Origin: Wallemia ichthyophaga EXF-994
Taxonomy: Eukaryota; Basidiomycota; Wallemiomycetes; Wallemiales; Wallemiaceae
Reading direction: 5' to 3'
Length of the DNA: 64,000 nt
Assembly (NCBI RefSeq): GCF_000400465.1
Contig: NW_008806288.1
Location: 1-64,000 of the forward strand
Every line of letters begins with the position of its first letter. The first letter of the stretch is position 1. A program made the translations under genes and the position numbers. The notes beneath the pieces are model-generated. The model ran no database searches, had not been told where the DNA came from, and saw only the letters and a program-made list of their open reading frames with translations. This document shows, piece after piece, positions 1-10,747 of this stretch.

Positions 1-192
1 GTGGCGAGAAGACTGCTTCATATCTGGAACAAAGCTAGAAAACGTAAAACAATATTTCTCAATGATTAACAACCCATCTCATACCCTCTCTAGTATCTCA
101 TGCTTCGTGAATTCCCCGTCTGTGATCACAAGATGAGGCCATCTTTGAATATTATCGGCGCACAATCCTTGAAGCCGAACCTCATGCTGTAA
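1..192 (-). CDS. possible partial minus-strand gene, two exons
   Basis: Seen: on the minus strand, 192-85 reads open with protein-like composition (ending in T-K-H-E-I-L-E-R). It is followed by a textbook intron at 84-35 (donor GTATGA, acceptor TTTTCTAG). The frame continues in phase from 34 to 1 and runs off the window. A possible acceptor (TTTGTTACAG) precedes the upper exon. Inference: this may be the middle of a gene whose start would have to overlap the first exon of the plus-strand membrane-protein gene, which argues against it. I recognise no family. The plus strand of the same stretch is also open in another frame, so chance cannot be excluded. Confidence 0.25.
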
Positions 193-195
193 CAA

Positions 196-3100
196 ATGCA
201 GAGAAAGGCATTAAAGAGATTTACAGTACTGGTACTGCCGCCGGTGCTTTCGTCCTTCATATGCTGTCTCTTTATTCTCATCAAGCCAATATCTCATTTC
301 TCTGGCGAACATTTCTCATTTCTGTCAGTCTCCAAGATGCTGAAGATAATCCACTCACACTTCTCAGCCTCTTTACTATCTTCAACCTCTTCTTCTACCC
401 CAATGGCTCGATCGGCTCGCAGATTGAACTCACCGGTGCGTAGCCGCATATTCACCTGATGTCTGGCTTACCAGATCACAGTACTCGGTTTTGTTTTTGG
501 CGTCGTAGGACTTGGTATCTCCAATCTCAGCATCTACTTTACCGTCCTAGTTAATAAGGAGACTATAGATCATACGTTTGCAAGAACTATACCCTGCGTT
601 ACGCTCACCTTGATAGCATTCGTGGCAGCTTATGCACGCTCGAAGCTGCCAAGGTTGATGGTCGCCAGTCGCACTATTCAATTCGTTGCGGCATGGAGTC
701 TGACGTCGAATCTGCGCGCGATAACGGCAAGTGGGGGTGATATTGCGAATTAATCCTCTTACAAGTTCTTCAGATGTCAGTGCGCACCTTTTTGGATCTC
801 TTCTGGCCGCTGCTGTGGGGCAGTTTGATTCCACTGATCGTCTGTATGATCTGCTTCCCGGTCAGCGCCCGTCAGCAGTTCTCCAAGCAAGTCATTCAGG
901 CTTTGAAAGATGCAGAGGAGGCTCAGGTGGCCTCGTACAAAGTTCTGTTCGCAACTAACGAGTTAGACTCATCACTCTCCGACCTCACACGATTGCGCGC
1001 TCAATACTTTAGAAACGCAAGAAGGCTGCCTAGTATGCTCGGTGAATGTCTTTTTGAGTTTAGTTACGACTTTGTTGGCGTCGATCGTATTGCCCCGTTT
1101 GTCGGTATAGTAGATAATCTCAGAGTTTCACTCGCCAACGGATCCAACGATCTGATTGACACATCTATGTACAACATGGATGAATCTCAGAAGGATATAC
1201 TCGGATTGAGTGACGACGCCGATGATGATTTGGTTTGCGTTGAGGATCTTAAGAAGATCATCACAGTTATGCATCAAACCATTCTCAACTCCCTCTCTCT
1301 GGTTAGAAGGACTCTGCGTACGGCTCTTATCGAAAAAAGTGCAAAACACGTCACCCTAGAGGACATAGATGTTCAGAAACAACTCCTTCAACAGGCAGCT
1401 ACGAATTGTCGCGGCGAAATGCATACAATCCTCATCAAGAACCTCGCTAATAATCCTCCACATCATAGTAGTCTGTTTAAGAAGCACCTATGTATGCTTT
1501 CATATTATTCAGTCACACTCTTCAAAATATCCTCAGATCTGGTGTTTGCTTTGACATGCGCATCTGAAGTGCTCGAAAATCGATTAAAGAATCGACGCAA
1601 AGTTCACATCCCACGCAACTTTTGGAGCTGGCTGAAAGCACCCTCCACAACCCTCACAGACTTTGGCTTGAAGCCTGACGGGAATGATGACTTTTTGTCA
1701 GCTGAGCAGAAGGAACAGCACAAACATCAACACACATTTGAGCAAGAAATGCAGCTACAGGCATATGCTACATACGCAATTCGTCGCTCGCACCTCAAGC
1801 AGACTGGTTTTAGTATCAAGTATTGGTTCTTGAACATCTGGGACGCGCCATCAGTTTTGGAATTTAGATTGAGAGTGTCGAGATACTTCCGCACTGTCAA
1901 AAGCTCTCGTCATTTGAGATTTGCATTGAAAAATGCAGCAGGTGTCGCTTTGCTATCAATACCAGGATTTCTGCCTTACGGTTCCAAAGGACAAACATGG
2001 TTCTTCGAAAATAAAGGAGTTTGGATGGTCATTTCGTATTTCTACGTTCTTGAACCATCTACGGGGGCCACATATAGAGTCGGATTATGGAGATTGACTG
2101 GTACTATTTTGGGTGCAGTATACGGATTCATTGTAAACATCATCACAGAAAACAATCCCTACGGTATAACTGTCTTGGTTACGGCAATATCCATACTGAT
2201 AGCGTGGTTGGTTCGTATGAGCAGCATACCAGGTGTTGGTACAGTCTTCGCTGTAACATTTCCTCCAATCATCTTCCCAGTAGTAAGTTGATTGGTTTTT
2301 TACTACCATTACTCACATTTCTTAAGTACCTCGACACAACACCCTTTGCATCATTCACGATTGCCTTGACTCGTGCGTATATGATAGCGATAGGTATTGT
2401 TGCAGCTATCCTCGTAAATTTGGTCTGGTGGCCATTTCATGCAAGAGAGGTGAGTGAATGTTTTTCATTAGCTTCAATCTAACGCAGTCAAAAAGAACTT
2501 CACATTGCAAGTATCTAAAGCCATCTCTGAAATCACGAAGCTGTATCTTGTTCTGTCAAGGCAGACACTTGGTGTTACGACTCTAGCAGAGAGCAGAGCA
2601 CAGTTTGACCTTACAGAAAAAAATGTGCAATCTGCCTTGAATGGCTGCGATACTCTTTTAGAGCCTCTGAGACTTGAGCTATCGGTCATACCTAAGCCAG
2701 TCACACTTTATAGAAAGATGATCACATCTCTTCAGCGCACTCACGATCTTATGATTTCTTTGAGATACATTAGAGAAAGAATACAGAAAGAGACACTTTT
2801 CGAAATCAGGGATCAGAGATTGAACTTTGTGAGTAGGGAAGAGTTTTACTTTATTCTGTTAACCAATTTCCAAGATAAATGCGCTCATTTTAGTCTTTTA
2901 TGCATCGACGCACGCATTCAGATCATCAACACCTCTTCCACAATTCTTACCCAGTTTACATATGGCATTGAGTGAAATGCTCGGTGCTATTGATGGTAAA
3001 CTAGTAGATATACTATCGGACGATGATTTTACGCTGAGAAGGCAACTGGCTGACTACAGGTTGCACTATGCCCTTTCTGAAGCTGAGATATTGCTTGGAT

Positions 3101-3910
3101 TAGTTACTTCAATGGAAGAAATGCTTTCGATAGCAAAGTCTCTCTTTGGGCAGACGAGTATCTTCGATGAGTCACCAGTCGATGAAGGAGAGAATATGGT
3201 AGGTTAAACATTATGAGATTGACTGAAATAACACTACTGCCCAGGAAACACTACCATTACACTCCATTGGGCACACAGGATGGTCATCAGGACCAACATC
3301 GCCAACGATAAACAGTCTTGCGTCACCAAAAAAACGGAAATTCAGCATAAAGCATAAAGAGGAATCGAATGATACTTATGCGAGAGAGAAACCCTCAGAT
3401 GCTTACATATTGAATTACAGTCCATCAAGTGCAGCATCATCACCAAAAAAGGATTCCTCATATATGTCAATATCAGAACTGGAAGGGAAAAACCTACCAC
3501 CTCGCTCAAACAGCAAGAAAGAAAATGCAGATAGTGTACAACTGGCGAAGGATGTACACAAAGTGCCCTCATCAACAATCGGGGATGCCTCATTGATGTC
3601 TTTGTCAGAGCTAGCAAATAAAAACCTACCACCTCGTTCACACAGCAAAAAGGCGAATATAGATGGGGTGCCGCTAGCAAAGGATGTTTTTGCAGGATCA
3701 TCGACGAGTGCATCTCCAGTCAAAGCGCAGCAGCCGCAAATGAACGTACATGATTATGTTTACGACAGCAATCATGACAACCAAGACTCATCGAGAACGT
3801 CAGCGAGAAATACATATAACGAATCACCAACATCATCCTCTACACAGTACAGAACGAGAACGCAAAGAAACGATAGTAGATCATCGAGTAATAGTAATAG
3901 CAAAATATAA
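196..3910 (+). CDS. FUSC / aromatic acid exporter-like multispanning membrane protein
   Basis: Eight exons fit: 196-323, 368-435, 482-730, 766-2282, 2327-2453, 2488-2828, 2875-3198 and 3245-3910 (about 1,139 aa). The 2450-2490 junction is ambiguous, since a 22-nt intron at 2450-2471 also keeps frame. The N-terminal membrane block carries F-F-Y-P-N-G-S-I-G-S-Q-I-E-L-T, typical of fungal ArAE_2_N/FUSC proteins of the Bre4 type. A second TM block lies around residues 420-560 and ends W-W-P-F-H-A-R-E. A DUF2421-like helical domain follows, with the conserved L-P-Q-F-L-P-S segment. Family knowledge: these are putative anion or organic-acid exporters of plasma or internal membranes, with substrate unknown. 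The last roughly 220 residues are Ser/Lys-rich and hydrophilic and hold a tandem duplication. ATG 196 is the first in-frame start; an upstream exon is possible. The first intron uses an unusual GTCAGT donor. Confidence 0.8.
3464..3688 (+). repeat. tandem 132-nt coding duplication
   Basis: Two copies (3464-3556 and 3596-3688, period 132 nt) encode 31-residue blocks that share 23 residues, including K-N-L-P-P-R-S and L-A-K-D-V. They sit in the hydrophilic tail of the FUSC-like protein. Confidence 0.8.
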
Positions 3911-4014
3911 TCACATAAACTTATACCATAGTTATAATTATTAGTATCCATAAGTTCTTGTAGAAATCAGCAATGCATTATTTAAGACGTAATAACTTCT
4001 GAGATGACATATCA

Positions 4015-4674
4015 CTACTCGAAAGCACCCCATTGATCCGCTTCGTTGGTTTTCTCCCAAATGCCAAAGACAGAAGACACACCAGTCTGCTTGTCAAAAT
4101 GCTCTATCAAGCCCCAACTACCTCGATCTTTGATGAGATTGTCTTGAGATTTACGTAGATTAGATAGACCTTTGCGGGTATACTTCTTACGCTCAGGCTG
4201 TTCTAGACCGTACATGTTAACAGTAATTCCTTCTCGCTGTTTAAGCTGACAGTCTAGCGTGAGGATGAACGATACTGAGACAACGTGGGGACTCACATAC
4301 GCCCGCAAATCCCTGAATGTTCTGTCGATACCGCGTTCTCCAATGCCATCCAACAGACACGCTTTACCCGCCCACACCCATGGATTGAGTGCAGAGCTAA
4401 CATTATTGTCGATAAGCTCGTCTGAATCTGACTGGAAATCATCGATATGTCTCCAGCTGATGGAGCTTTTATTGAGATATGGGAGGGTGTTAAGGTGATT
4501 ATGTAAATCAATTAATGAACTTGGTAATTCTGCTGGTGGGAGTGAAGTGGAAGTGGTAGTGGATGATGACTGAGAAGGCGTCGACGAAGAGGTCGGATCT
4601 ACAAACCACCAATCCTGCTGCTGCTGTTTCCTTCGTAGTGTATGGCTAATTCCCCTGGTAAATATCCTGCTCAT
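4015..4674 (-). CDS. mitochondrial RsfS/Atp25-like protein (tentative)
   Basis: The start is ATG 4674; the frame further upstream has only non-ATG codons. The N-terminus M-S-R-I-F-T-R-G-I-S-H-T-L-R-R-K is basic and lacks acidic residues, like a mitochondrial presequence. D-W-W-F-V-D and a Ser/Thr/Pro linker follow. The block W-V-W-A-G-K-A (about residue 100) and the late G-S-W-G-L-I-E (about 187) have the layout of the ribosome-silencing-factor domain in fungal Atp25-like proteins; this is inference from pattern. Read straight through it is 219 aa. A frame-preserving 51-nt intron at 4246-4296 would give 202 aa. It is divergent from VMA16, with 76 bp between the starts. If the assignment holds, the role is mitochondrial ribosome or ATP-synthase mRNA related. 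Confidence 0.5.
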   Translation of the reverse strand: MSRIFTRGISHTLRRKQQQQDWWFVDPTSSSTPSQSSSTTTSTSLPPAELPSSLIDLHNHLNTLPYLNKSSISWRHIDDFQSDSDELIDNNVSSALNPWVWAGKACLLDGIGERGIDRTFRDLRAYVSPHVVSVSFILTLDCQLKQREGITVNMYGLEQPERKKYTRKGLSNLRKSQDNLIKDRGSWGLIEHFDKQTGVSSVFGIWEKTNEADQWGAFE

Positions 4675-4750
4675 GGGAGTTATCACTAAGAATGCGACTT
4701 GGATCTGTACCACAACCACCAACAAAAGATAATTTCTGAAATAAAATATA

Positions 4751-5567
4751 ATGGGATATGGTTATTATAGATATGCGTTAGGTGTAGTATCTACTATTTG
4801 GTTTCTCGCTTTGCTCTATCTCTTGCTCACTGGTGCGTGTCGATTGCATATGGATTGGGAACGTAGTAATGACACACAAGTCAGGTCAAGGAGAAGCTTT
4901 TGATATTGGATGGTTCTTGACTGAAACTTCTCCTTACATGTGGGCGTTGTTGGGCATAGGACTGTGTATCGGTTTATCCGTAGCAGGAGCTGGATGGTGA
5001 GTGCAGTTGATATAATGGCTTACAGCCCCTCACAAAAGACGCACAGGGGTATCTTTGTGACAGGATCATCGATATTGGGTGGTGGTGTGCGCACACCTCG
5101 TATACGCACAAAGAATCTGATTAGGTGGGTTTGTTTGATTATTACTATTATAATCATCGCGCCAACCACGCTAACCACTTTATAGCATCATTTTCTGTGA
5201 AGTTGTTGCAATTTATGGCGTTATCATGGCAATCGTCTATGCAGCCAAGATAAAGGGATTGCCTTCTGATGGAATTTACACACAATCAAACTATTATACC
5301 GGCTTCTCGTTGTTTTGGGGTGGATTGACAGTTGGCCTTTGCAACCTGCTATGCGGTGTCGCAGTTGGTATCAATGGCAGTAATGCAGCTTTAGCAGACG
5401 CTGCTGATCCAACACTATTCGTCAAGATACTCGTCATTGAAATCTTTAGTAGCATTATGGGATTGTTTGGATTGATTGGTGAGTTGGCTGTAGTTGGATC
5501 AACACAGTATTCTAATACACTCACAGTTGGGCTACTCATGTCTGGTAAAGCGGAGGAATTCAATTAA
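4751..5567 (+). CDS. VMA16: V-type ATPase proteolipid subunit c''
   Basis: Exons 4751-4832, 4885-4996, 5047-5124, 5186-5478 and 5527-5567 give 201 aa. The product has the five hydrophobic helices of the c'' proteolipid. Recognisable blocks are [36 protein letters not shown] (with the buried proton-carrying Glu) and [13 protein letters not shown]. The tail is [12 protein letters not shown]. Family: part of the V0 rotor that moves protons into the vacuole/endosome lumen. Length is close to yeast Vma16. Each intron is 46-61 nt and all junctions are in phase. Assignment is firm. Confidence 0.96.
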
Positions 5568-5678
5568 ATGAACTAGATGAAAATGATGACCACCTTCCAA
5601 ATCCAGACTAAATTCATTTAATCGTTATTATTGTACTTGTGATATCATCTCTTATCCTCAACTTTCATTCACTGCAAT

Positions 5679-6174
5679 ATGCCTAAAGCTGCATCTGCAA
5701 AGCACAAATCATCTATCAAATCACATTTCAAGGCTGCAAAAGGAGCCACTGCCAAGACATTGAAATCTTCGCCATCCAAGCCATACAAACAAGAGACTGA
5801 TGTTGTAGAGATAAACGACCAAGAAGACTCAGATCTCAACGAAAATAGCAATGAGTGGAATAATCTTCACAGCTGGGCAATGCAGAGGATGGATTTCAAT
5901 GAGCCTCTGCATTCGACCAACAAAACCAAAGTTGACATAATACTGAGAGTGTTTGAGTAGGTTTCCACTTACGTCTTTCGAAAGTGCTAACATGACGTCC
6001 AGCAACTGCTACGAATACGGCCCTTGCGTTGGCCTCACAAGATTGGACAGATTTCACCGTGCACAAAGCTTGGATATGGATCCACCTGAGCAAATCAAGG
6101 ACATCTTGAGCACCACAAAGGCACATAATATACCAAGGATAAGAGAATGTATCTTTCATAACACCGACGTTTGA
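5679..6174 (+). CDS. POLD4: DNA polymerase delta subunit 4 (Cdm1/POLD4)
   Basis: Two exons, 5679-5956 and 6003-6174, give 149 aa. The basic, Ser/Lys-rich N-terminus (K-S-S-I-K-S-H-F near residue 10) resembles the PCNA-binding start of this subunit. The C-terminal domain has the hallmark Y-G-P-C-V-G-L-T-R-L-D-R-F-x-R-A, followed by L-D-M-D-P-P. Family: small accessory subunit that stabilises replicative polymerase delta in the nucleus; homologues are S. pombe Cdm1 and human p12. The last 30 residues extend slightly past the usual end. The stop lies only 14 bp from the ERG20 stop on the other strand, so the 3' UTRs must overlap. Confidence 0.9.
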
Positions 6175-6188
6175 TAACTTTGGTTTGC

Positions 6189-7241
6189 CTACTTGGTTCT
6201 ACCAAACACCTTATAAAGGAAGGAATAGTAAGCTTCCTTACGCATACCGGATTTCTCATCAACCTTTTCAATCAAGCTGACTATCCTATCGTGCGCTTCT
6301 TTCTCGTAAGATTTGAATTTGCTCTCAATCTCCATTTCAGAATACAAAGCCTTAATTCTGTCGGCTTGCTCTGGGTTTTTGCGTCCGTAGTTCTCGTCTA
6401 GTACTTTTCTTTGCTCTTTGTTTGCTAATTGTAATGCAATGCATACGCACCAGCTGCACTTGTTATCCTCAATATCTGTACCAATTTTACCAATCTGCTC
6501 TGGCTTGCCGAAAGCATCCAAATAATCATCCTGTACTTGGAAGTATTCACCAAGCGGAATGAGAACGTCGAGTGCGTTCTGATGAAGATTTTCATCACTC
6601 AGTCCACTCATGAACATAGCCAATGCAACAGGCAAGTAGAAGGAATAGAAAGCAGTCTTGTAAACAACAATGTAGTGATGTTTATCCAAGCTAAACTTGT
6701 CGAGATCAACCTTTTCTTCGTCCGCTGTGATAAGATCGACTAACTGACCCAACTCAGTCTTGAATGTGACATCGTGGAATAGTTCTAACAGGTTGACGTA
6801 GTAACTTTCCTTCTTAAAGTGAAGCTTGAGGATATGATAGATAGCAGCTTCGAGCATAAATGCATCGTTGATTGCGATGTTTCCAATTTGAGGTTGTCTG
6901 TACCAACATGGCTGACCTCTTCTAGTGATTGAGCCATCCATCATATCATCCGCGACCAAAAAGTATGCTTGTAAGAGCTCAACACACCAGCCGAGTATTG
7001 CAGCTCTTTCGTATTCCTCTTGGGATATCTTACCACCTTTTAGAATGGAGTAGGTATCAACAACACTCATACCTCTGTTCAATTTACCACCAGGAGTGTT
7101 GTATTGTAAGTTATCATCAAACCATTTGACTGCTTCACTAGGCATCTGATTCTCCTTCAAGTAATCCAGACACTCATTCGATATTTTACTAAACACCGCT
7201 TGGAACTTGTGCCTGGCTTGTTGCTTATCCTCTACTGACAT
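6189..7241 (-). CDS. ERG20: farnesyl diphosphate synthase
   Basis: Intronless, 350 aa from ATG 7241; the two codons upstream begin with TTG and are ignored. Both aspartate-rich motifs are intact: D-D-M-M-D at about 98-102 followed by R-R-G-Q-P, and D-D-Y-L-D at about 238-242 preceded by E-Y-F-Q-V-Q. The C-terminus is K-V-F-G-R-T-K. Reaction (family knowledge): successive condensation of IPP with DMAPP and then GPP to give FPP, at the branch point to sterols, dolichols, ubiquinone, heme A and prenylated proteins. Length matches yeast Erg20 (352). The tyrosine before the first DDxxD region (A-Y-F-L-V) places it with FPP rather than GGPP synthases. Confidence 0.97.
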   Translation of the reverse strand: MSVEDKQQARHKFQAVFSKISNECLDYLKENQMPSEAVKWFDDNLQYNTPGGKLNRGMSVVDTYSILKGGKISQEEYERAAILGWCVELLQAYFLVADDMMDGSITRRGQPCWYRQPQIGNIAINDAFMLEAAIYHILKLHFKKESYYVNLLELFHDVTFKTELGQLVDLITADEEKVDLDKFSLDKHHYIVVYKTAFYSFYLPVALAMFMSGLSDENLHQNALDVLIPLGEYFQVQDDYLDAFGKPEQIGKIGTDIEDNKCSWCVCIALQLANKEQRKVLDENYGRKNPEQADRIKALYSEMEIESKFKSYEKEAHDRIVSLIEKVDEKSGMRKEAYYSFLYKVFGRTK

Positions 7242-7371
7242 ATTCAATTAGCGTTGAAAGAAGATCAGTTCACATTGCACAGACACGTAAAAAAATAAGT
7301 GCAAAATTGTAGAAATAAATTGCTGATATTTACATTTTAAACATAGACGAGTTGAAAGGACAGTGATTCAT

Positions 7372-9284
7372 CTAAAATCCTTCATTCTTCCAGTCGGATA
7401 TACGCTTATACAGCTCAGGGATAAGATCATCTACCTTGATCAAATCACCGTTTCCACCGCCTTCTTCTTTGCCCCTTTGCTCCTTGACTCTAACTTGCCC
7501 CTCGTTCCATTCGCGTGGTGCCAATAATAATCCGAATGGGATCTGTTCCTTATCGACAACTTCGAATTGTTTTGGTAATTTTGGTTTAGACTTGTAAAAG
7601 AATTCAGCCTTTAAAAGTGGTGAGAAGGGGTAACTTAGAAGAGAAACCATACACCCACCTTGATGTTGTTATCCCACAACTTTTTAGCAATTTGCATACG
7701 CTCTTTCAACAATCCATCACCAATCGCCATAACGTAAACTTCAGTCTGTTTGGCTCTCGATGCTTGTTGCTCTGATTGGATTCGTTGCATCAAGATAGAG
7801 AAGACTCTTTCAACACCAATGGACACACCAACGCAAGGAATTTGATCTTTGGCACCACCGCCGGCAAACATGCCAACAAGCTCATCGTATCTACCACCAG
7901 CAGCAATTGATCCAACACCAATTTGAGATTCATCGATTTCAGTTTCATGCTTTGATTCAGCATCCTTTGAACCTTTCTTTGTTCCCGTGTGTTTGACATC
8001 CTTTGGTTGTGTCTTTGTACCTGCAGGAGCAGCAGTCGCTGCAGGTGCGAGTGTAGGTGCTCTTGATCCTTCAACAACAGCTTCATAAATGACACCAGTG
8101 TAGTAATCCAAACCTCTAGCCAAACTCAAATCAAAGGAAAGTTGAGGGAGCACGCCGAAAATTTCCAAGTAGTTGAACAAAAGCTCCATCTCTTCAATAC
8201 CCTTCTTCGCACTATCGTTTGATTGCATCTTGGCATCTGCCTTGAGTTTCTCCAGGAGATCTCTACTACCGGACAACTTGACATATTCACCAATCCTATC
8301 GGCAACTTGACCTTCCAAGCCCTTCTCATCAGTCATCTCCTTCTTGACCTCTTCCCATGGGAGCTTATCGAGCTTGTCGACAGCAGATGATATGGTGCGG
8401 ATCTTGTCTTGTGGGACACCAGAGAGCTCAAAGATACCATCGAGGATCTTTCTGTGGTTAACCTTGATGGTGAAAGGACCAACGTTGAGATTAGTAAGAA
8501 TTTCAGAGAGAACTGTCAAAACCTCAGAGTCAGGGATCATTGGATCGAACGAGCCAGCAACATCGAAATCACACTGGTAGAATTCTCTCATTCTACCTTT
8601 TGTCATAGCAGGTTGATCTCTTCTGTAAACTTTTGCAATGTGGTAGCGCTTGATGGAAGGAGTAGAGTTGGCTGCCAAGTACCTAGCGAATGGGACGGTG
8701 AGATCGTATCTCAAGCTGCATAGTTCACCACCTTGATCTTGTAAATCGTAAATGAGCTTAGAGTCTTCACCATATTTACCGGCGAGAATTTCTTTGAGTT
8801 CAAAAACAGGAGTATCGATTGTAACACCGCCGTGTTTTTTGAAAACTTGAGTAATTGTACTGAAGATATGTTCTCTAACAGACATTTCAAGTGGTGACCA
8901 ATCTTTTGTACCTTTTGGAGTTTTAAGGTTATATTTTGGAGTGTTTGACTTTGTTTTGTTCTTGAGTGTACCACCCTCGGATTCTAAGCTTTTTTTCATG
9001 GATTTTTCAGTTTGTCTGATGTTACCTGAGGATTCAGATTTAACGTTTTGGGATTGTTCTTTGAGGTATTGCTCTTTAAGTTTCTCCTCTTCCAAGCTAC
9101 CATCGAGCTTCTTCTTCTGTTCAAGAGTTTTATTGATACTGCTATCAATTTCGAATCTCCTTTGTTCCTCAGAGCGTATATCAGGAGTGGCAGAGTGATC
9201 TAATTTGAGCTTATTGATCTTTGATTGCTGTACAGCGGCTTGAGCTCTTAAAGCGTCTGGAGCGATAGCTTTGTTATCCGACAT
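7372..9284 (-). CDS. HTS1: histidyl-tRNA synthetase
   Basis: Exons 9284-7659 and 7608-7372 (50-nt intron) give 620 aa from the first ATG. The N-terminal roughly 110 residues are Lys/Glu/Gln-rich coiled-coil, WHEP-like. The catalytic core starts at T-P-K-G-T-K-D-W. Motif 2 is Y-R-R-D-Q-P then [12 protein letters not shown], and the histidine-binding G-L-D-Y-Y-T-G and A-A-G-G-R-Y-D are present. An approximately 40-residue Ala/Pro/Lys-rich insert separates these last two motifs. The C-terminal anticodon domain continues across the intron (I-K then A-E-F-F-Y-K). It charges tRNA-His. In yeast one gene serves both cytosol and mitochondria; here an in-frame non-ATG extension to 9380 could supply the mitochondrial form (see findings). 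Confidence 0.96.
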
Positions 9285-9334
9285 TGACCTCTGTAAATAA
9301 AAAATTAAATTTCTAAATATTCTTGTTATCTTGG

Positions 9335-10626
9335 ATGAAGCCAGTGAGGCAGCCAGCAACCACGAGGACCGTTGTGACAAATAAAATTGAAAAATTAATG
9401 GAAATAAATAAAAACAATTATAAGCCTTTAAATCTTAATAAGAAATTTTTATCAAACACGGCAACCAAATCTCCTTCTACTCCAACTCAGCCTAAGTTGC
9501 TTACGGGTAAAGTGAATCAACAATCCACGTGGAAGCAGTTAAATGAGTTGAAGCATTGGGATGAAATTGATGAGGAGGATGATCTGGTGCTAGTTGACCA
9601 GGCTGGTCATCAGCTTGGACACGTCGTTGAGCATGAGCAGAAGCAGCAGCAACACCAGCAATACCAGCCACAGCTACAACCACAGCTACAACGCCACTCA
9701 GATCAATCCGATGAAATGCACTCGGCTGCTATCAGAGCTAAACAGCGCAGACAGCTTGAGGAGAATGAAAGATTAGAAGCTCAACACAGAGCTCAAAAAA
9801 AGGCTTCCGAATTGGCTGATAGACTCGCTATCGAACAACAACTCACTCACCAACAAACAACTCTAGCTAAGCAACTACAATTATCCAGAGAAAGAGAAAG
9901 AGAAAGGTCTAATCACCCTTCTTCCCCTCAACCTCCACCAAAATCTATACTCACACGCAATCCAAATACTCCTGCCTACAATCCATGGACTGCTCGTATC
10001 GAGGCTAGGCAACAACTCCAGAATCAACCCGCTTCCCCTCCGCCATGGCGTAAACCAAAAGTGAAAGTACCTTGTTCTAATCCTAGTAAACCCCAACCAA
10101 TTACCACAAAGATACCCTTTTATCCACCTTCCTCTGCAACCAACTATAAATTTGATAAAATACGCGTGAAGTTACCTAAAACTGCTTATAGCAAGACTAT
10201 CAATACTTCTGATGGTACTAGTTATGTTAATCACAAAAATGTTGGTAGTCTTTCAATTATTTGAGCAACTAACCAATCTATAATCAGCAGATCGACGCAT
10301 TGGATGGTTTGATGGATAAGATTAAGTCCATGATGTCACCACAGCAAGTAGAAGAAGAGAAAGTGGCTCAATATTCACCCAAACAACCACCCGCACCCAC
10401 ACCCGCACCTGATGTACATGCTGTACCTGCACCTGCACCCCCTCAATCGAAAGAAAACACACAAAAAGAGTTCAACCCACCTTCCAAGCCGCGTTCAATG
10501 TATATTAACAACCAATCACGCAGACACTCCAATCAACTCAATTTGCCTTCTCAAAGGGAAGAATTCCTGAAAGCATCAACATCAGCACCACCTGATCCTT
10601 TGCATAAGTCATTATCATCTCAATAG
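9335..10626 (+). CDS. Gln/Pro-rich protein of unknown function
   Basis: Two exons, 9335-10240 and 10288-10626 (an acceptor 3 nt later is equally good), give about 414 aa. The intron has GTTGGT at the donor and a clear CTAAC branch. I do not recognise a family. Visible features: a basic N-terminus; an acidic W-x-E-I-D-E-E-D-D patch near residue 70; Gln/His runs; a Glu/Arg/Gln coiled-coil stretch (about 120-190) with a repeated R-E dipeptide; a Pro-rich segment; and P-A-Y-N-P-W near 215. The C-terminal exon is Pro/Ala-rich. The start at ATG 9335 lies 50 bp from the HTS1 ATG on the other strand; ATG 9398 is an alternative that avoids antisense overlap with an extended HTS1. Probably cytoplasmic and disordered. 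Confidence 0.6.
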
Positions 10627-10747
10627 TTGTTTCGTTACGTCTTCTCAATCATTATATACCCTTAAACACTCAATATAAACACAAATCTCTACTATGTGAA
10701 ACTTTTCATCTTTTTTCTACTTAATCTTGTACAAGAAGTCTAGTAAT

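Noticed and set aside
8940-9200. Plus-strand open frames rich in Ser/Phe/Leu within HTS1
   Set aside because: Antisense shadows of the Lys/Glu coiled-coil region.
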